Positions 41,530 to 49,114 of a stretch of 64,000 nt of DNA are shown here, piece after piece. Source of the stretch: Planctomycetota bacterium (lineage in GTDB: Bacteria; Planctomycetota; UBA1135; GCA-002686595); contig JAPLOF010000055.1 of the NCBI GenBank assembly GCA_026692665.1, forward strand, positions 30,888-94,887, given 5' to 3'. The translations under genes were made by a program, and so were the position numbers. The notes beneath the pieces are model-generated. The model saw only the letters and a list, made by a program, of their open reading frames with translations. It did no database searches and was not told the DNA's origin. Numbering within the stretch: the first letter of the stretch is position 1; the number at the start of each line of letters is the position of its first letter.

Positions 41530-42846
41530 GTGAGCCCCGCCCCCGTCATCCTGCACCTCGACATCGACGCGTTCCTGGCGTCGGTCGAGGTCGCCCTCCA
41601 TCCCGAGCTGCGCGGGCAGCCCGTCGTCGTCGGCGGGATGCCGACGGACCGGAACCTCGTCATGTCGTGCTCCTACGAGGCCCGCGCGGTCGGCGTGCGG
41701 CCGGGGATGATGCTGGCCGAGGCTGCGCGGCTCTGTCCGTCGGCCGTCTTCCGCCGCGGCGATTCGCAGGGCGCGAACCGGCTGCGCGAGCGCGTCGTCG
41801 ACGTCGTGCTCGCCGCGACGCCGCGCGTCGAGGTCACGTCGATCGACGACCTCTACGCCGACCTCACCGGGACGGAGCGCGCGCTGGGCTTGCCCGTCGA
41901 CGTCGCGGGAGAATTGCGCGCGCGGATCCGCGACGAGGTCGGCCTGCCCGTCACGATCGGCATCGGCTCGTCGCGCACGCTGGCGCGGCTCGCGGGCAAG
42001 CTCGCGAAACCAGGCGCGGTCGCGTGGATCTTCGGCGGGAGCGAGCGCGCGTTCCTGGCGCACGTCCCCGTCGCGCACCTGCCGGGTTGCGGGCACAAGA
42101 CGGGGCGGCTGCTCGAGCGCTTCGGCGTGCGCACGGTCGGCGAGCTCGCGCTCGTGCCGCGCGAAGTCCTGTTCACGAGCTTCGGGGCGCACGGGCTCGT
42201 CTTGCACGACCGCGCGCGCGGCATCGACCACGAGCCGATCGAGCCCAGCTACACGCTGCATCCCGACGGGACGCGCACCGCGCGCGCGCCGCAGTCGATC
42301 CGTCGCGACGGGACGTTCGAGCCCGAGGAGGGACGGCGCGAGATCGTCCGCGCGATGCTGGCCTATCTCGTGGAGCGCGCGGCGCACCGGCTGCGCTCGC
42401 ACCACGTGCGCGCGCGAATCCTGTGCGTGCGCATCCAGCACGTCGACACGCGCAGCGCCGCGGCGATTGCGCGCGCGGCCGATCCCGAGCCGAATTTCGC
42501 GGAGAAGCGCGCCAAGTTCGAGCCGGCGACGGACGGCACGGCCGAGATCCTGGCGCGCGCGCAGGCGCTCTTCGACGCGCTGCCGCGCCGCCGCGCGCTC
42601 GTGAAGCGCGTCGGGATCACGCTCGAGGGACTCGAAGCGGCGCAGGGCTTTCAACGCCACCTCGCCGACGACGACGGCCGCGAAGCGCGCGCGGACCGCG
42701 AGCGCCGGCTCGACGCGGCGCTCGACCAGCTGCGCGAGCGCCACGGGTTCGGCCGCATCCTGCGCGGCGCGAGCCTGCCGCTCGCGGAGACGCATCCGTT
42801 GGAGGAGGACGGGTTTCGGTTGCGGACCCCGTCTTTGAATCAGTGA
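41530..42846 (+). CDS. DinB-like Y-family DNA polymerase with altered active site
   Basis: A 438-aa translesion polymerase: palm/finger 'HLDIDAFLASVE' (D11, D13), 'SCSYEARAVGVRPGM', 'GIGSSRTLARLAGKLAKP', and the HhH 'LPGCGHKTGRLLERFGV'. Two changes stand out. The metal-binding 'SxDE' motif reads 'SIDD' (D106, D107), with Asp in place of the usual Glu. The steric gate (Phe/Tyr in DinB) is L16. It may therefore be an altered-specificity or ImuB-like polymerase. GTG 41530 is 7 nt after TAGCCT. A box shared with dnaE2 overlaps this promoter. Confidence 0.87.
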   Translation: MSPAPVILHLDIDAFLASVEVALHPELRGQPVVVGGMPTDRNLVMSCSYEARAVGVRPGMMLAEAARLCPSAVFRRGDSQGANRLRERVVDVVLAATPRVEVTSIDDLYADLTGTERALGLPVDVAGELRARIRDEVGLPVTIGIGSSRTLARLAGKLAKPGAVAWIFGGSERAFLAHVPVAHLPGCGHKTGRLLERFGVRTVGELALVPREVLFTSFGAHGLVLHDRARGIDHEPIEPSYTLHPDGTRTARAPQSIRRDGTFEPEEGRREIVRAMLAYLVERAAHRLRSHHVRARILCVRIQHVDTRSAAAIARAADPEPNFAEKRAKFEPATDGTAEILARAQALFDALPRRRALVKRVGITLEGLEAAQGFQRHLADDDGREARADRERRLDAALDQLRERHGFGRILRGASLPLAETHPLEEDGFRLRTPSLNQ

Positions 42847-42927
42847 GTCGAGCCTGGCTCCGTACAGACAACGGGCCGGTACGGCTCGCGCCGCCCGGCC
42901 CGCATCTCTGCCATTCTCTTCGTCGGC

Positions 42928-42952
42928 GAGGCCCCGTGCTTGCGCGGGCCTC
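42928..42952 (+). terminator. hairpin downstream of dinB
   Basis: GAGGCCC (42928-42934) and GGGCCTC (42946-42952) pair across an 11-nt loop that can form further GC pairs. It lies 82 nt after the dinB stop. No T-tract follows, so efficiency is uncertain. Confidence 0.4.
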
Positions 42953-43219
42953 TCTGCGATCATCAGTCTCTCGTGCGTATGTGCGGAGTCGGGAACGCCA
43001 CCACCTGCCCGCGGTGGCGCCCCCTGGTCGGAGCCGCGTGCGCGCGGACCTCGGGGGAACCGAAGGTCCGAACCTGCGCGTTCCGTCCGCGCCCCGGACC
43101 GGGGTCCAAGGCTCGGATTCCACGTGTCCCCCCGGATCAGCCGCCAGATTGCCCCCCTGTTGGCCGACCCGAGCGGACTCGTGTGGGAAGGAAGTTCGCA
43201 TACCGCCGTGATGGGGAGC

Positions 43220-43353
43220 TGAAATCGGGATGAAAACGCCTTCATGCCGTAGATGCGGACCGCAACCCGTCCGATGGTCAGGGTAGACGCAGGAACGTCT
43301 TCCGGTGCGCAGACCGGGCGCGGCGGTCGTAGGCTTCTGAAAGGGACTTCAGA
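43220..43353 (+). promoter_or_regulatory. TGAA-N6-TTCA operator-like repeats upstream of the OmpR-family regulator
   Basis: ATGAA-N6-TTCAT spans 43230-43245, preceded 11 bp earlier by another TGAA (43220-43223). TCTGAA-N6-TTCAGA spans 43336-43353 just before the ATG at 43357, with the Shine-Dalgarno AGGGA in its loop. Both share TGAA-N6-TTCA, about 107 bp apart. They look like sites for autoregulation. Confidence 0.5.
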
Positions 43354-43356
43354 CCC

Positions 43357-44037
43357 ATGCGAATCTTGGTGATCGAGGACAACCCCCGGATGGCCAGCGC
43401 CATCCAGCGCGGTTTGGCGGAGCAGGGCTACGTCGTGGACGTGGCCCACACGGGTTTCGAGGGTGAGGAGCGCTGCGCCGAGGGCCAGTACGACGCGATC
43501 CTGCTCGATCTCATGTTGCCCGACCGGGACGGCGTCGAGTTGTGCCGCAGCCTGCGGAGGCGCGGCGTGCGCACGCCGCTGCTCATGCTCACCGCACTCT
43601 CGGGCACGCAGGAGAAGATCGGCGGCCTCGACGCGGGCGCCGACGACTACCTCGCGAAGCCCTTCGAGTTCGAGGAGCTCGTCGCACGCGTGCGCGCCCT
43701 GCTGCGGCGCGGCCAGGCGAGCGAATCGCGGACGCTGCGCTACGAGGGGCTCGAGCTCGATCTCGGCAAGCGCTCGTGCACGCGCGACGGCGCGAAGGTC
43801 AAGCTGACGCCCAAGGAGTTCGCGCTGCTCGAATTCCTGATGCGCAATCCCAACCGCGTGCTGCCGCGGATGACCATCGTCGAGAAGGTCTGGGACATGA
43901 GCTACGAGCCGGCCAGCAACGTCATCGACGTCTACATCAGCCAGCTGCGCAAGAAGATCGACCGCGATCACGATCAGTCCCTGATCCACACGGTGGTCTC
44001 GGCCGGATACCGCTTCGGCCTCGCCGAGCGCGTCTGA
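43357..44037 (+). CDS. OmpR/PhoB-family response regulator
   Basis: A 226-aa regulator. The receiver domain has 'ILVIEDNPRMASAI', phospho-Asp in 'ILLDLMLPDRDG', Thr in 'LLMLTALSG' and Lys in 'YLAKPFEFEELV'. The C-terminal winged helix reads 'LTPKEFALLEFLMRNPNRVLPR' and 'IDVYISQLRKKID' with 'GYRFGL' at the wing. It resembles QseB/CusR/CopR regulators. ATG 43357 has AGGGA upstream. The partner kinase starts 15 bp after its stop, and the repeated sites upstream suggest autoregulation. Confidence 0.95.
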   Translation: MRILVIEDNPRMASAIQRGLAEQGYVVDVAHTGFEGEERCAEGQYDAILLDLMLPDRDGVELCRSLRRRGVRTPLLMLTALSGTQEKIGGLDAGADDYLAKPFEFEELVARVRALLRRGQASESRTLRYEGLELDLGKRSCTRDGAKVKLTPKEFALLEFLMRNPNRVLPRMTIVEKVWDMSYEPASNVIDVYISQLRKKIDRDHDQSLIHTVVSAGYRFGLAERV

Positions 44038-44052
44038 GCCCGAGCGAGCGAG

Positions 44053-45507
44053 GTGGCCGTGCCGCGGAAGATCACAGTGCCGCGCGCACCCTCGCTTCCG
44101 CTGCGACTCAAGTTCACGCTGTGGTCGCTGGTGGTGTTCCTGATCGTCTACCTCGCGACCTCCGGGACCTGGTTCATCGCGCAGAATGCGCTCGCGACCA
44201 GCACGCGCGACAGGCGGATGCAGACGGACGCGATGGGCGTCGTCGATCGCGTCGTGCGCGAGGCGCACGGACAGATCGACGCCGATCTGCCGCGCCGGAT
44301 CGGCGAGGAGCTCGCGCGGACCGAGAGCTTCCAGGGAGCGCACGTGCTCCTGCGCGCGGAGGACGGGACGATCGAGGCGCGCGCCGGCGATTCCAGGCTC
44401 GACGACCGGGAATTTCCCGTTCCGGATCCGGCTCGATCCGGGGAGGTCGCGCGGATCGACGTGCCGATCGCCGACGGCACGCTGCTCTCCCTGCGCAGCG
44501 TGGCCCGGGAGTACCCGGCCGAGACCGGGGCGCGCTACTGGATCCAGGTCGTCGTTCCGGCGGATTCGGACTCGCGACGCGACTCGGTCGCTCCGTACTT
44601 CCTCATCGGCATCCCGATCGGCGTGATCGCGGCCGCCGCGATGGCCTGGATCATGGCCGGTCGCCTCGTGCGCCCGATCCAGCGCATGGCGACCGCGGCC
44701 CGCGCGGTCTCGCCCACGAACCTGCGCGGCCGGATCGACGTCGACCCGACGGACTCCGAGATCGCGCGCCTGCAGCAGGAGTGGAACGCCGCTCTGGAGC
44801 GCGTCGAGAAGGGCTACCGCGCGCAGGGCATGTTCCTGTCGAACGTGAGTCACGAGCTCAAGACGCCCATCGCCGTGCTGCTGTCCCAGGCCCAGGTGAT
44901 CCGTCAGGGGGGCGACCCCGAGGAGCTCGCGAGCTTCGCCCGCAACGTCGAGGAGGAGATGCGCACGATGGCACGCCTCGTCGAGAGCCTCCTCCTGCTC
45001 GCGCGTGTCGAGCACGGCAAGGAGCTCGTCCGCCGCGAGAACGTCGCCGTGAACGACGTGATCCTCGAGGCCGCCGAGCGCACGAGCGAGCTGGCTCGCA
45101 GCCTCGACGTGCCGCTCGTGACGAACCTGCACCTGCCCGCCGAGGGCGAATCCGAGCCGGAACTGGTCGGGGACCCCGAGCTCCTGCGCACGATGGTCGA
45201 GAACCTCGTGCGCAACGCGCTGCGCTTCACCCCGCGCGGGATGCCAGTCGACCTGCGGGTGACGTGCGGTCAGGGCGAAGCCTCGATCCGCGTGCGCGAC
45301 CGGGGCCCCGGCATCCCGCGCGAGCACATCGAGCGGATCTTCGAGCGCTTCTACCAGGTGCCCGGGGAGGGCGCGAAGCAGCGCGGCACGGGCCTCGGGC
45401 TGGCGATCGCGCGCAGCGTCGCGGAGCTGCACCGCGGCGTGATCGCGGTGCGGAATCTCGAGGACCGCGGCTGCGAGTTCGAGGTCCGGCTCCCGCTCGT
45501 GCGCTGA
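44053..45507 (+). CDS. sensor histidine kinase (HAMP/HisKA/HATPase), partner of the OmpR-type regulator
   Basis: A 484-aa membrane kinase. The first transmembrane helix (about 21-43) and the second (about 179-198) bracket a periplasmic sensor domain. A HAMP domain follows ('GRLVRPIQRMATAARAV'). The phospho-His is in 'LSNVSHELKTPIAVLL' (about 265), and the ATPase domain has 'MVENLVRNALRFTPRG', 'RDRGPGIPREH' and 'GTGLGLAIARSVAEL'. GTG 44053 lies 15 bp after the regulator stop. The signal it senses is not evident. A hairpin (45595-45626) follows in the spacer. Confidence 0.94.
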   Translation: MAVPRKITVPRAPSLPLRLKFTLWSLVVFLIVYLATSGTWFIAQNALATSTRDRRMQTDAMGVVDRVVREAHGQIDADLPRRIGEELARTESFQGAHVLLRAEDGTIEARAGDSRLDDREFPVPDPARSGEVARIDVPIADGTLLSLRSVAREYPAETGARYWIQVVVPADSDSRRDSVAPYFLIGIPIGVIAAAAMAWIMAGRLVRPIQRMATAARAVSPTNLRGRIDVDPTDSEIARLQQEWNAALERVEKGYRAQGMFLSNVSHELKTPIAVLLSQAQVIRQGGDPEELASFARNVEEEMRTMARLVESLLLLARVEHGKELVRRENVAVNDVILEAAERTSELARSLDVPLVTNLHLPAEGESEPELVGDPELLRTMVENLVRNALRFTPRGMPVDLRVTCGQGEASIRVRDRGPGIPREHIERIFERFYQVPGEGAKQRGTGLGLAIARSVAELHRGVIAVRNLEDRGCEFEVRLPLVR

Positions 45508-45594
45508 GCTCCCGCGAGGAGCGACAGCCCGAGGATCGCGAAGTCCCGCGGCTCTCCCTTGGCGTCGATCGGATTGCTACCTTCCGCCCGCGCG

Positions 45595-45626
45595 CCGCGC
45601 CGCTCTCCCCGGGCCCCGCGGCGCGG
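45595..45626 (+). terminator. GC-rich hairpin after the histidine kinase gene
   Basis: CCGCGCCGC (45595-45603) and GCGGCGCGG (45618-45626) pair perfectly with a 14-nt loop that includes CCCCGGG. It lies 88 nt past the kinase stop and 61 nt before the glycosyltransferase start, so it may separate the two units. Confidence 0.45.
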
Positions 45627-45651
45627 AGCATCCCCTGCCGAGGCACCGCGC

Positions 45652-45690
45652 ATGGCCGTCACGACCCCCGCCGCGAGGACCGACCGTTGA
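45652..45690 (+). other. possible 12-codon leader ORF coupled to the GT4 gene
   Basis: ATG 45652 opens a 12-codon frame whose TGA (45688-45690) overlaps the TTG start of the glycosyltransferase gene (TTGA). There is no independent evidence that it is translated. It may help ribosomes initiate at the weak TTG. Confidence 0.25.
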
Positions 45691-46901
45691 AGATCCTCTT
45701 CCTCTCGTCGGAGTTCCCGCCCGAGACCGGATTCGGCGGCATAGGAACCTACGTCGCGCACCTCGCTCCGGCGCTCGCCGCGCGCGGCCACACGGTCACC
45801 GTGCTCTCGCGCACCCTCGGCAAGGAGGACACGGAGGCGCGCGTCGATGGCGTGCGCGTCGTGCGCGTCGCCGACCGCGAGGCGCCCCCGGAAGTCTGGC
45901 AGCCTCCCTTCGATCCACGCGTCGCCCGGCAGGCCAAGTCGCACTACGACCGCGCCTTCACGGTCGCGCTGGCGCTGCAGGACGACCCGTCGCTCGCCGA
46001 CGTCGACATCATCGAGGCCGCCGACTGGGCTGGCGAGGCGGCGCTCGTCCGCGCGATGCTGCCCGACGTGCCCTACGTGGTGAAGTTCCACACGCCGGCG
46101 AAGCTCGTGTTCGCCTGGAACGAGAGCGGCGTGTCGGGCGCTTTCATCGAGGCGCTGCACAAGCTCGAATCGGTCGCGGTCCACAACGCCATGGGCTTCA
46201 CGTGCCCGTCACGCTGGATGATCGGCGCGTGCGAGGAGCTGTTCGAGATCCCCCCCGGCCACGTGCGCGCGATCCCGAATCCCTTCGCGGCCGGGCCGGT
46301 CGCCCCCCGCCGCACGGCTCCCGAGCGCCGCGTGCTGTACGTCGGCCGCCTCGAGGCGCGCAAGGGCGTCGTCGAAGCCGTGGCGCCCATGTGTCGCGTC
46401 CTGCGCGCGCTGCCCGACGTGCACTGGCGTCTCGCCGGCGCCGACACGAACTCCGCGCCTGGAGGCGGCTCGATGAAGGCCGCGCTGGCCGCGCGCATCC
46501 CCGAGGACCTGCGTGCGCGCGTGCACTTCCTGGGCGCGCTGGACCGCGTGGCCCTCGGCGACGAGCTGGCTTCCGCGAACGCCGTCCTGCTGCCTTCGCG
46601 TCACGAGAACTTCCCCTACGCCTGCCTCGAGGCGATGGCCGCCGGCGCCGCGGTCGTCGCGAGCCGGAACGGGGGCATGGCCGAGATGATCGAATCCGGG
46701 CGGACGGGTCTCCTGGTGGACCCCAAGGAACCCGGCACGGTGATCGACGCGCTCCTGCGCGTCCTCGAGCAGCCGTTCTTCGCTTCGGAGCTCGGTCGCG
46801 CCGCGGCCGCCGTGGTCCACGAGCGCTACCGGCCCGACGTCGTCGCGCCGCTCGTCGAACAGCACTACGCCAGCGTCCTCGCCACCCCGGTGTCCACTTG
46901 A
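45687..46901 (+). CDS. GT4-family glycosyltransferase
   Basis: A 404-aa GT-B enzyme. The N-terminal domain has 'SSEFPPETGFGGIGTYVAHLAPALAARGH'-type acceptor-binding features (residues 5-33). The C-terminal nucleotide-sugar domain has 'RVLYVGRLEARKGV', 'VHFLGALDRVALGDELASA' and the ExxxxxxxE region 'HENFPYACLEAMAAGAAVVAS'. It adds a sugar to a growing glycan, probably on a lipid or protein at the cytoplasmic face. The TTG start overlaps a short upstream frame, and its own stop overlaps the next gene (TTGA), so the block is coupled. Confidence 0.93.
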   Translation: MKILFLSSEFPPETGFGGIGTYVAHLAPALAARGHTVTVLSRTLGKEDTEARVDGVRVVRVADREAPPEVWQPPFDPRVARQAKSHYDRAFTVALALQDDPSLADVDIIEAADWAGEAALVRAMLPDVPYVVKFHTPAKLVFAWNESGVSGAFIEALHKLESVAVHNAMGFTCPSRWMIGACEELFEIPPGHVRAIPNPFAAGPVAPRRTAPERRVLYVGRLEARKGVVEAVAPMCRVLRALPDVHWRLAGADTNSAPGGGSMKAALAARIPEDLRARVHFLGALDRVALGDELASANAVLLPSRHENFPYACLEAMAAGAAVVASRNGGMAEMIESGRTGLLVDPKEPGTVIDALLRVLEQPFFASELGRAAAAVVHERYRPDVVAPLVEQHYASVLATPVST

Positions 46902-48970
46902 AGATCCTCGTCGCCGACGTCTGGTCCGTCTACAACGCGGGCGACCGGGCCATCCTCGAAGGGCTGCTCGACGGACTTCGTGCGCAGTATCCCGGCGCGT
47001 CGATCGCCGTCTGCGCGCACTTTCCCGACGGCTGCGCGGGCATCGCCGGAATCGAGGTGATCCCCGACGTCCTGGCCTTCGACGAGGCCGCGTGGCGCGC
47101 GCAACTCGCCCATCTGGACGGATCCGACGCCCGCATCGACGCGGTCAAGAGCGCGTACCAGGGAGCGGACCTCGTCGTCTCGACCGGCGGCTATTTCCTG
47201 AACGCGACGCCGGGCAACGCGTTCGCTCTCGTGTTCCTGTCGCGACTCCTCCACTACGGTTGGGCACTCGACGCCGGCGTTCCGGTCGCCGTCCTGGGCC
47301 AGAGCATCGGCCCGATCGAGGGCGCGGCGCTGCAGGCCGCGGCGCGGGCGACGTTCGCGCGCATCCCCGTGATCGGTGCGCGGGACGCGGCGAGCTTCGC
47401 GTACCTGCAGCGCACCGGGCTCGCGACGCATGCGGTGTTCACCGGGGATTTCGCCGCCGATCTGGTGCCGGCCAGTGACTCCGAGGTCGCCGCGTGCATG
47501 CGGCGGCTGGATCTGCCGCGCGGCGCGCTGGGGATCTCCGTGCGCGACTACCCGGGCACTCCGGCGCAGGCCTTCCGCGACGTCGCGCGCGTCGCCGATC
47601 GCTGCATCCGCGAATTGGGCGTGCCCGTCCTCCTGATCGGGACCACGATCCCGCCCGAGGACGCGCCCGAGGTCCGCCGCCGGGAGCGATCGCTGGGCAA
47701 CGACGACTCGATCGCGCTGCTCGACGTGTACTCGCGCATGGAAGAGAAGGCCAGGGCGCGCGTGTGCATCGAGAGCCTGCCGCCGCGTCTCCTGAAAGGC
47801 GTCCTGGCCACGTGCCGCGCGTTCCTCGGCACGCGCATGCACGCTTCGATCCTGGCTTCCACGTCCGGAGTCCCCGCCGCCGGCATCGCCTACGAGTACA
47901 AGGTGCGCGGCTGGTTCGAGCGCCTGGGCCTGCACGACCTCGTGATCCCGCTCGAGGCGTTGAGCGAGGCGACCGTCTGGCCCGTCGTCGAACGCCTGCT
48001 GCGCGACGGCGACTCGATCTCGGCGCAGCTCGTGCGCGCGATCCCGCATGTCCAGGCCAAGACACGCGAGAACTTCCGCCTGCTCGCGGGGCTGGTTCCG
48101 GCGACGGGGAAGGTGCCCGACGCGTCGAGCGCGGCGCCGCGTGCGCAGAGAAGCGTTCCGCCGCTGCCCACGGCGATCCCGACCGCACCCCGACCTTCGA
48201 CCGCGACGCCGACCGCGACGGCCCCGGCCCCGACTGCCGCCCGGCGCTCGTCCTCCGCGACGAGCTCAGCGGCGAGCGCATCCGCGACCGCCGTGCTGCC
48301 GAGCGGCGATCCGCGCGCCGCGTGGGAGAAGGAGTCGCACCACTACGACGTGCTCCACCGTCGCCTGAGGACGATCGTCGACCTCGCCGAAGCTGCGGGT
48401 GGCCGACGGCTGCTCGACGTCGGCTGCAGCGCGGGCACGGTCGGCGCCGCGCTCTCGGCCGGCTGGGCCTACCACGGCTGCGACGTGAGCGAATCCGCCG
48501 TGCGCTCCGCGAGCCGCGGCTGGCTCGTCGCGGCCGATCTCGAGAAGGGCATCCCGGCTTTCGACGGCGGCGCGTACGACGTCATCGTGTGCTCGGGAAT
48601 CCTCGAGTACCTGGAGGCGCCCGGGAACACCTTGCGCGAGCTCACGCAGCGCATCGCGCCGACGGGCAAGCTCGTCGTCTCGTACTTCAACATGCGCCAC
48701 GTCTCGCGCCGCGGCGGTTCGGCGTTCCGACACCCCCTGTGGCGCAACGACTACGCGCCGGCTGAATTCCGCGACCTGCTCGCGAGCGCTGGATGGGCGA
48801 TCGAGGCGACGCGCTGGTCCACCGCAGGTCCCGGCACCGCTCCGGACGTGCGCGACGAGGCCGCGGCCGTGCGCGACGAACCGGCCGATGCCGCGGCGCG
48901 CATCGACGACATCGGGCACACCCTGATCTACGTCTGCAGCCCGGACCGCGAGACGGCGCGCCGCGGCTAG
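46898..48970 (+). CDS. fusion of polysaccharide pyruvyl transferase and SAM methyltransferase
   Basis: A 690-aa two-domain protein. The N-terminal 390 aa form a PS_pyruv_trans domain ('VWSVYNAGDRAILEGLL', 'LVVSTGGYFLNATPG', 'VLGQSIGPIEG', 'FLGTRMHASILA'), which adds ketal pyruvate to a sugar from PEP. A long Pro/Ala/Ser/Thr linker (about 400-470) leads to a class I methyltransferase ('RRLLDVGCSAGTVGAAL', 'VIVCSGILEYLEAPG'). The join suggests coordinated decoration of the same glycan. TTG 46898 overlaps the GT4 stop. Confidence 0.9.
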   Translation: MKILVADVWSVYNAGDRAILEGLLDGLRAQYPGASIAVCAHFPDGCAGIAGIEVIPDVLAFDEAAWRAQLAHLDGSDARIDAVKSAYQGADLVVSTGGYFLNATPGNAFALVFLSRLLHYGWALDAGVPVAVLGQSIGPIEGAALQAAARATFARIPVIGARDAASFAYLQRTGLATHAVFTGDFAADLVPASDSEVAACMRRLDLPRGALGISVRDYPGTPAQAFRDVARVADRCIRELGVPVLLIGTTIPPEDAPEVRRRERSLGNDDSIALLDVYSRMEEKARARVCIESLPPRLLKGVLATCRAFLGTRMHASILASTSGVPAAGIAYEYKVRGWFERLGLHDLVIPLEALSEATVWPVVERLLRDGDSISAQLVRAIPHVQAKTRENFRLLAGLVPATGKVPDASSAAPRAQRSVPPLPTAIPTAPRPSTATPTATAPAPTAARRSSSATSSAASASATAVLPSGDPRAAWEKESHHYDVLHRRLRTIVDLAEAAGGRRLLDVGCSAGTVGAALSAGWAYHGCDVSESAVRSASRGWLVAADLEKGIPAFDGGAYDVIVCSGILEYLEAPGNTLRELTQRIAPTGKLVVSYFNMRHVSRRGGSAFRHPLWRNDYAPAEFRDLLASAGWAIEATRWSTAGPGTAPDVRDEAAAVRDEPADAAARIDDIGHTLIYVCSPDRETARRG

Positions 48971-49114
48971 CCCGGACGGGAGAAAGCCTCCAGCATCGGC
49001 AGGGCGGACCCGATCCTCAGGGGTCGGCCGCCCGCAGGTCCGGCCGATTCCCAATTCTCGGATCCGGGAAGGGCGCCGCTCAGGCATTTCCTTCCGTGTG
49101 CCGATGCGCGGAGC

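Larger units (their letters stand above)
42847..43356. other. 510-bp intergenic region between dinB and the OmpR-type regulator
   Basis: No convincing gene is seen. It holds a hairpin (42928-42952) that may end dinB transcription and, further on, a comparatively AT-rich stretch with two TGAA-N6-TTCA inverted repeats (43231-43244 and 43338-43351) close to the regulator start. The 12-mer CTGGCTCCGTAC (42854-42865) recurs as its complement at the window end. Confidence 0.5.

Noticed and set aside
43940..45507. Hypothesis that the OmpR/HK pair senses copper together with the bufferin operon
   Set aside because: The regulator resembles CusR/CopR only at family level, the TGAA-N6-TTCA sites are not seen at bufA, and the loci are 20 kb apart.
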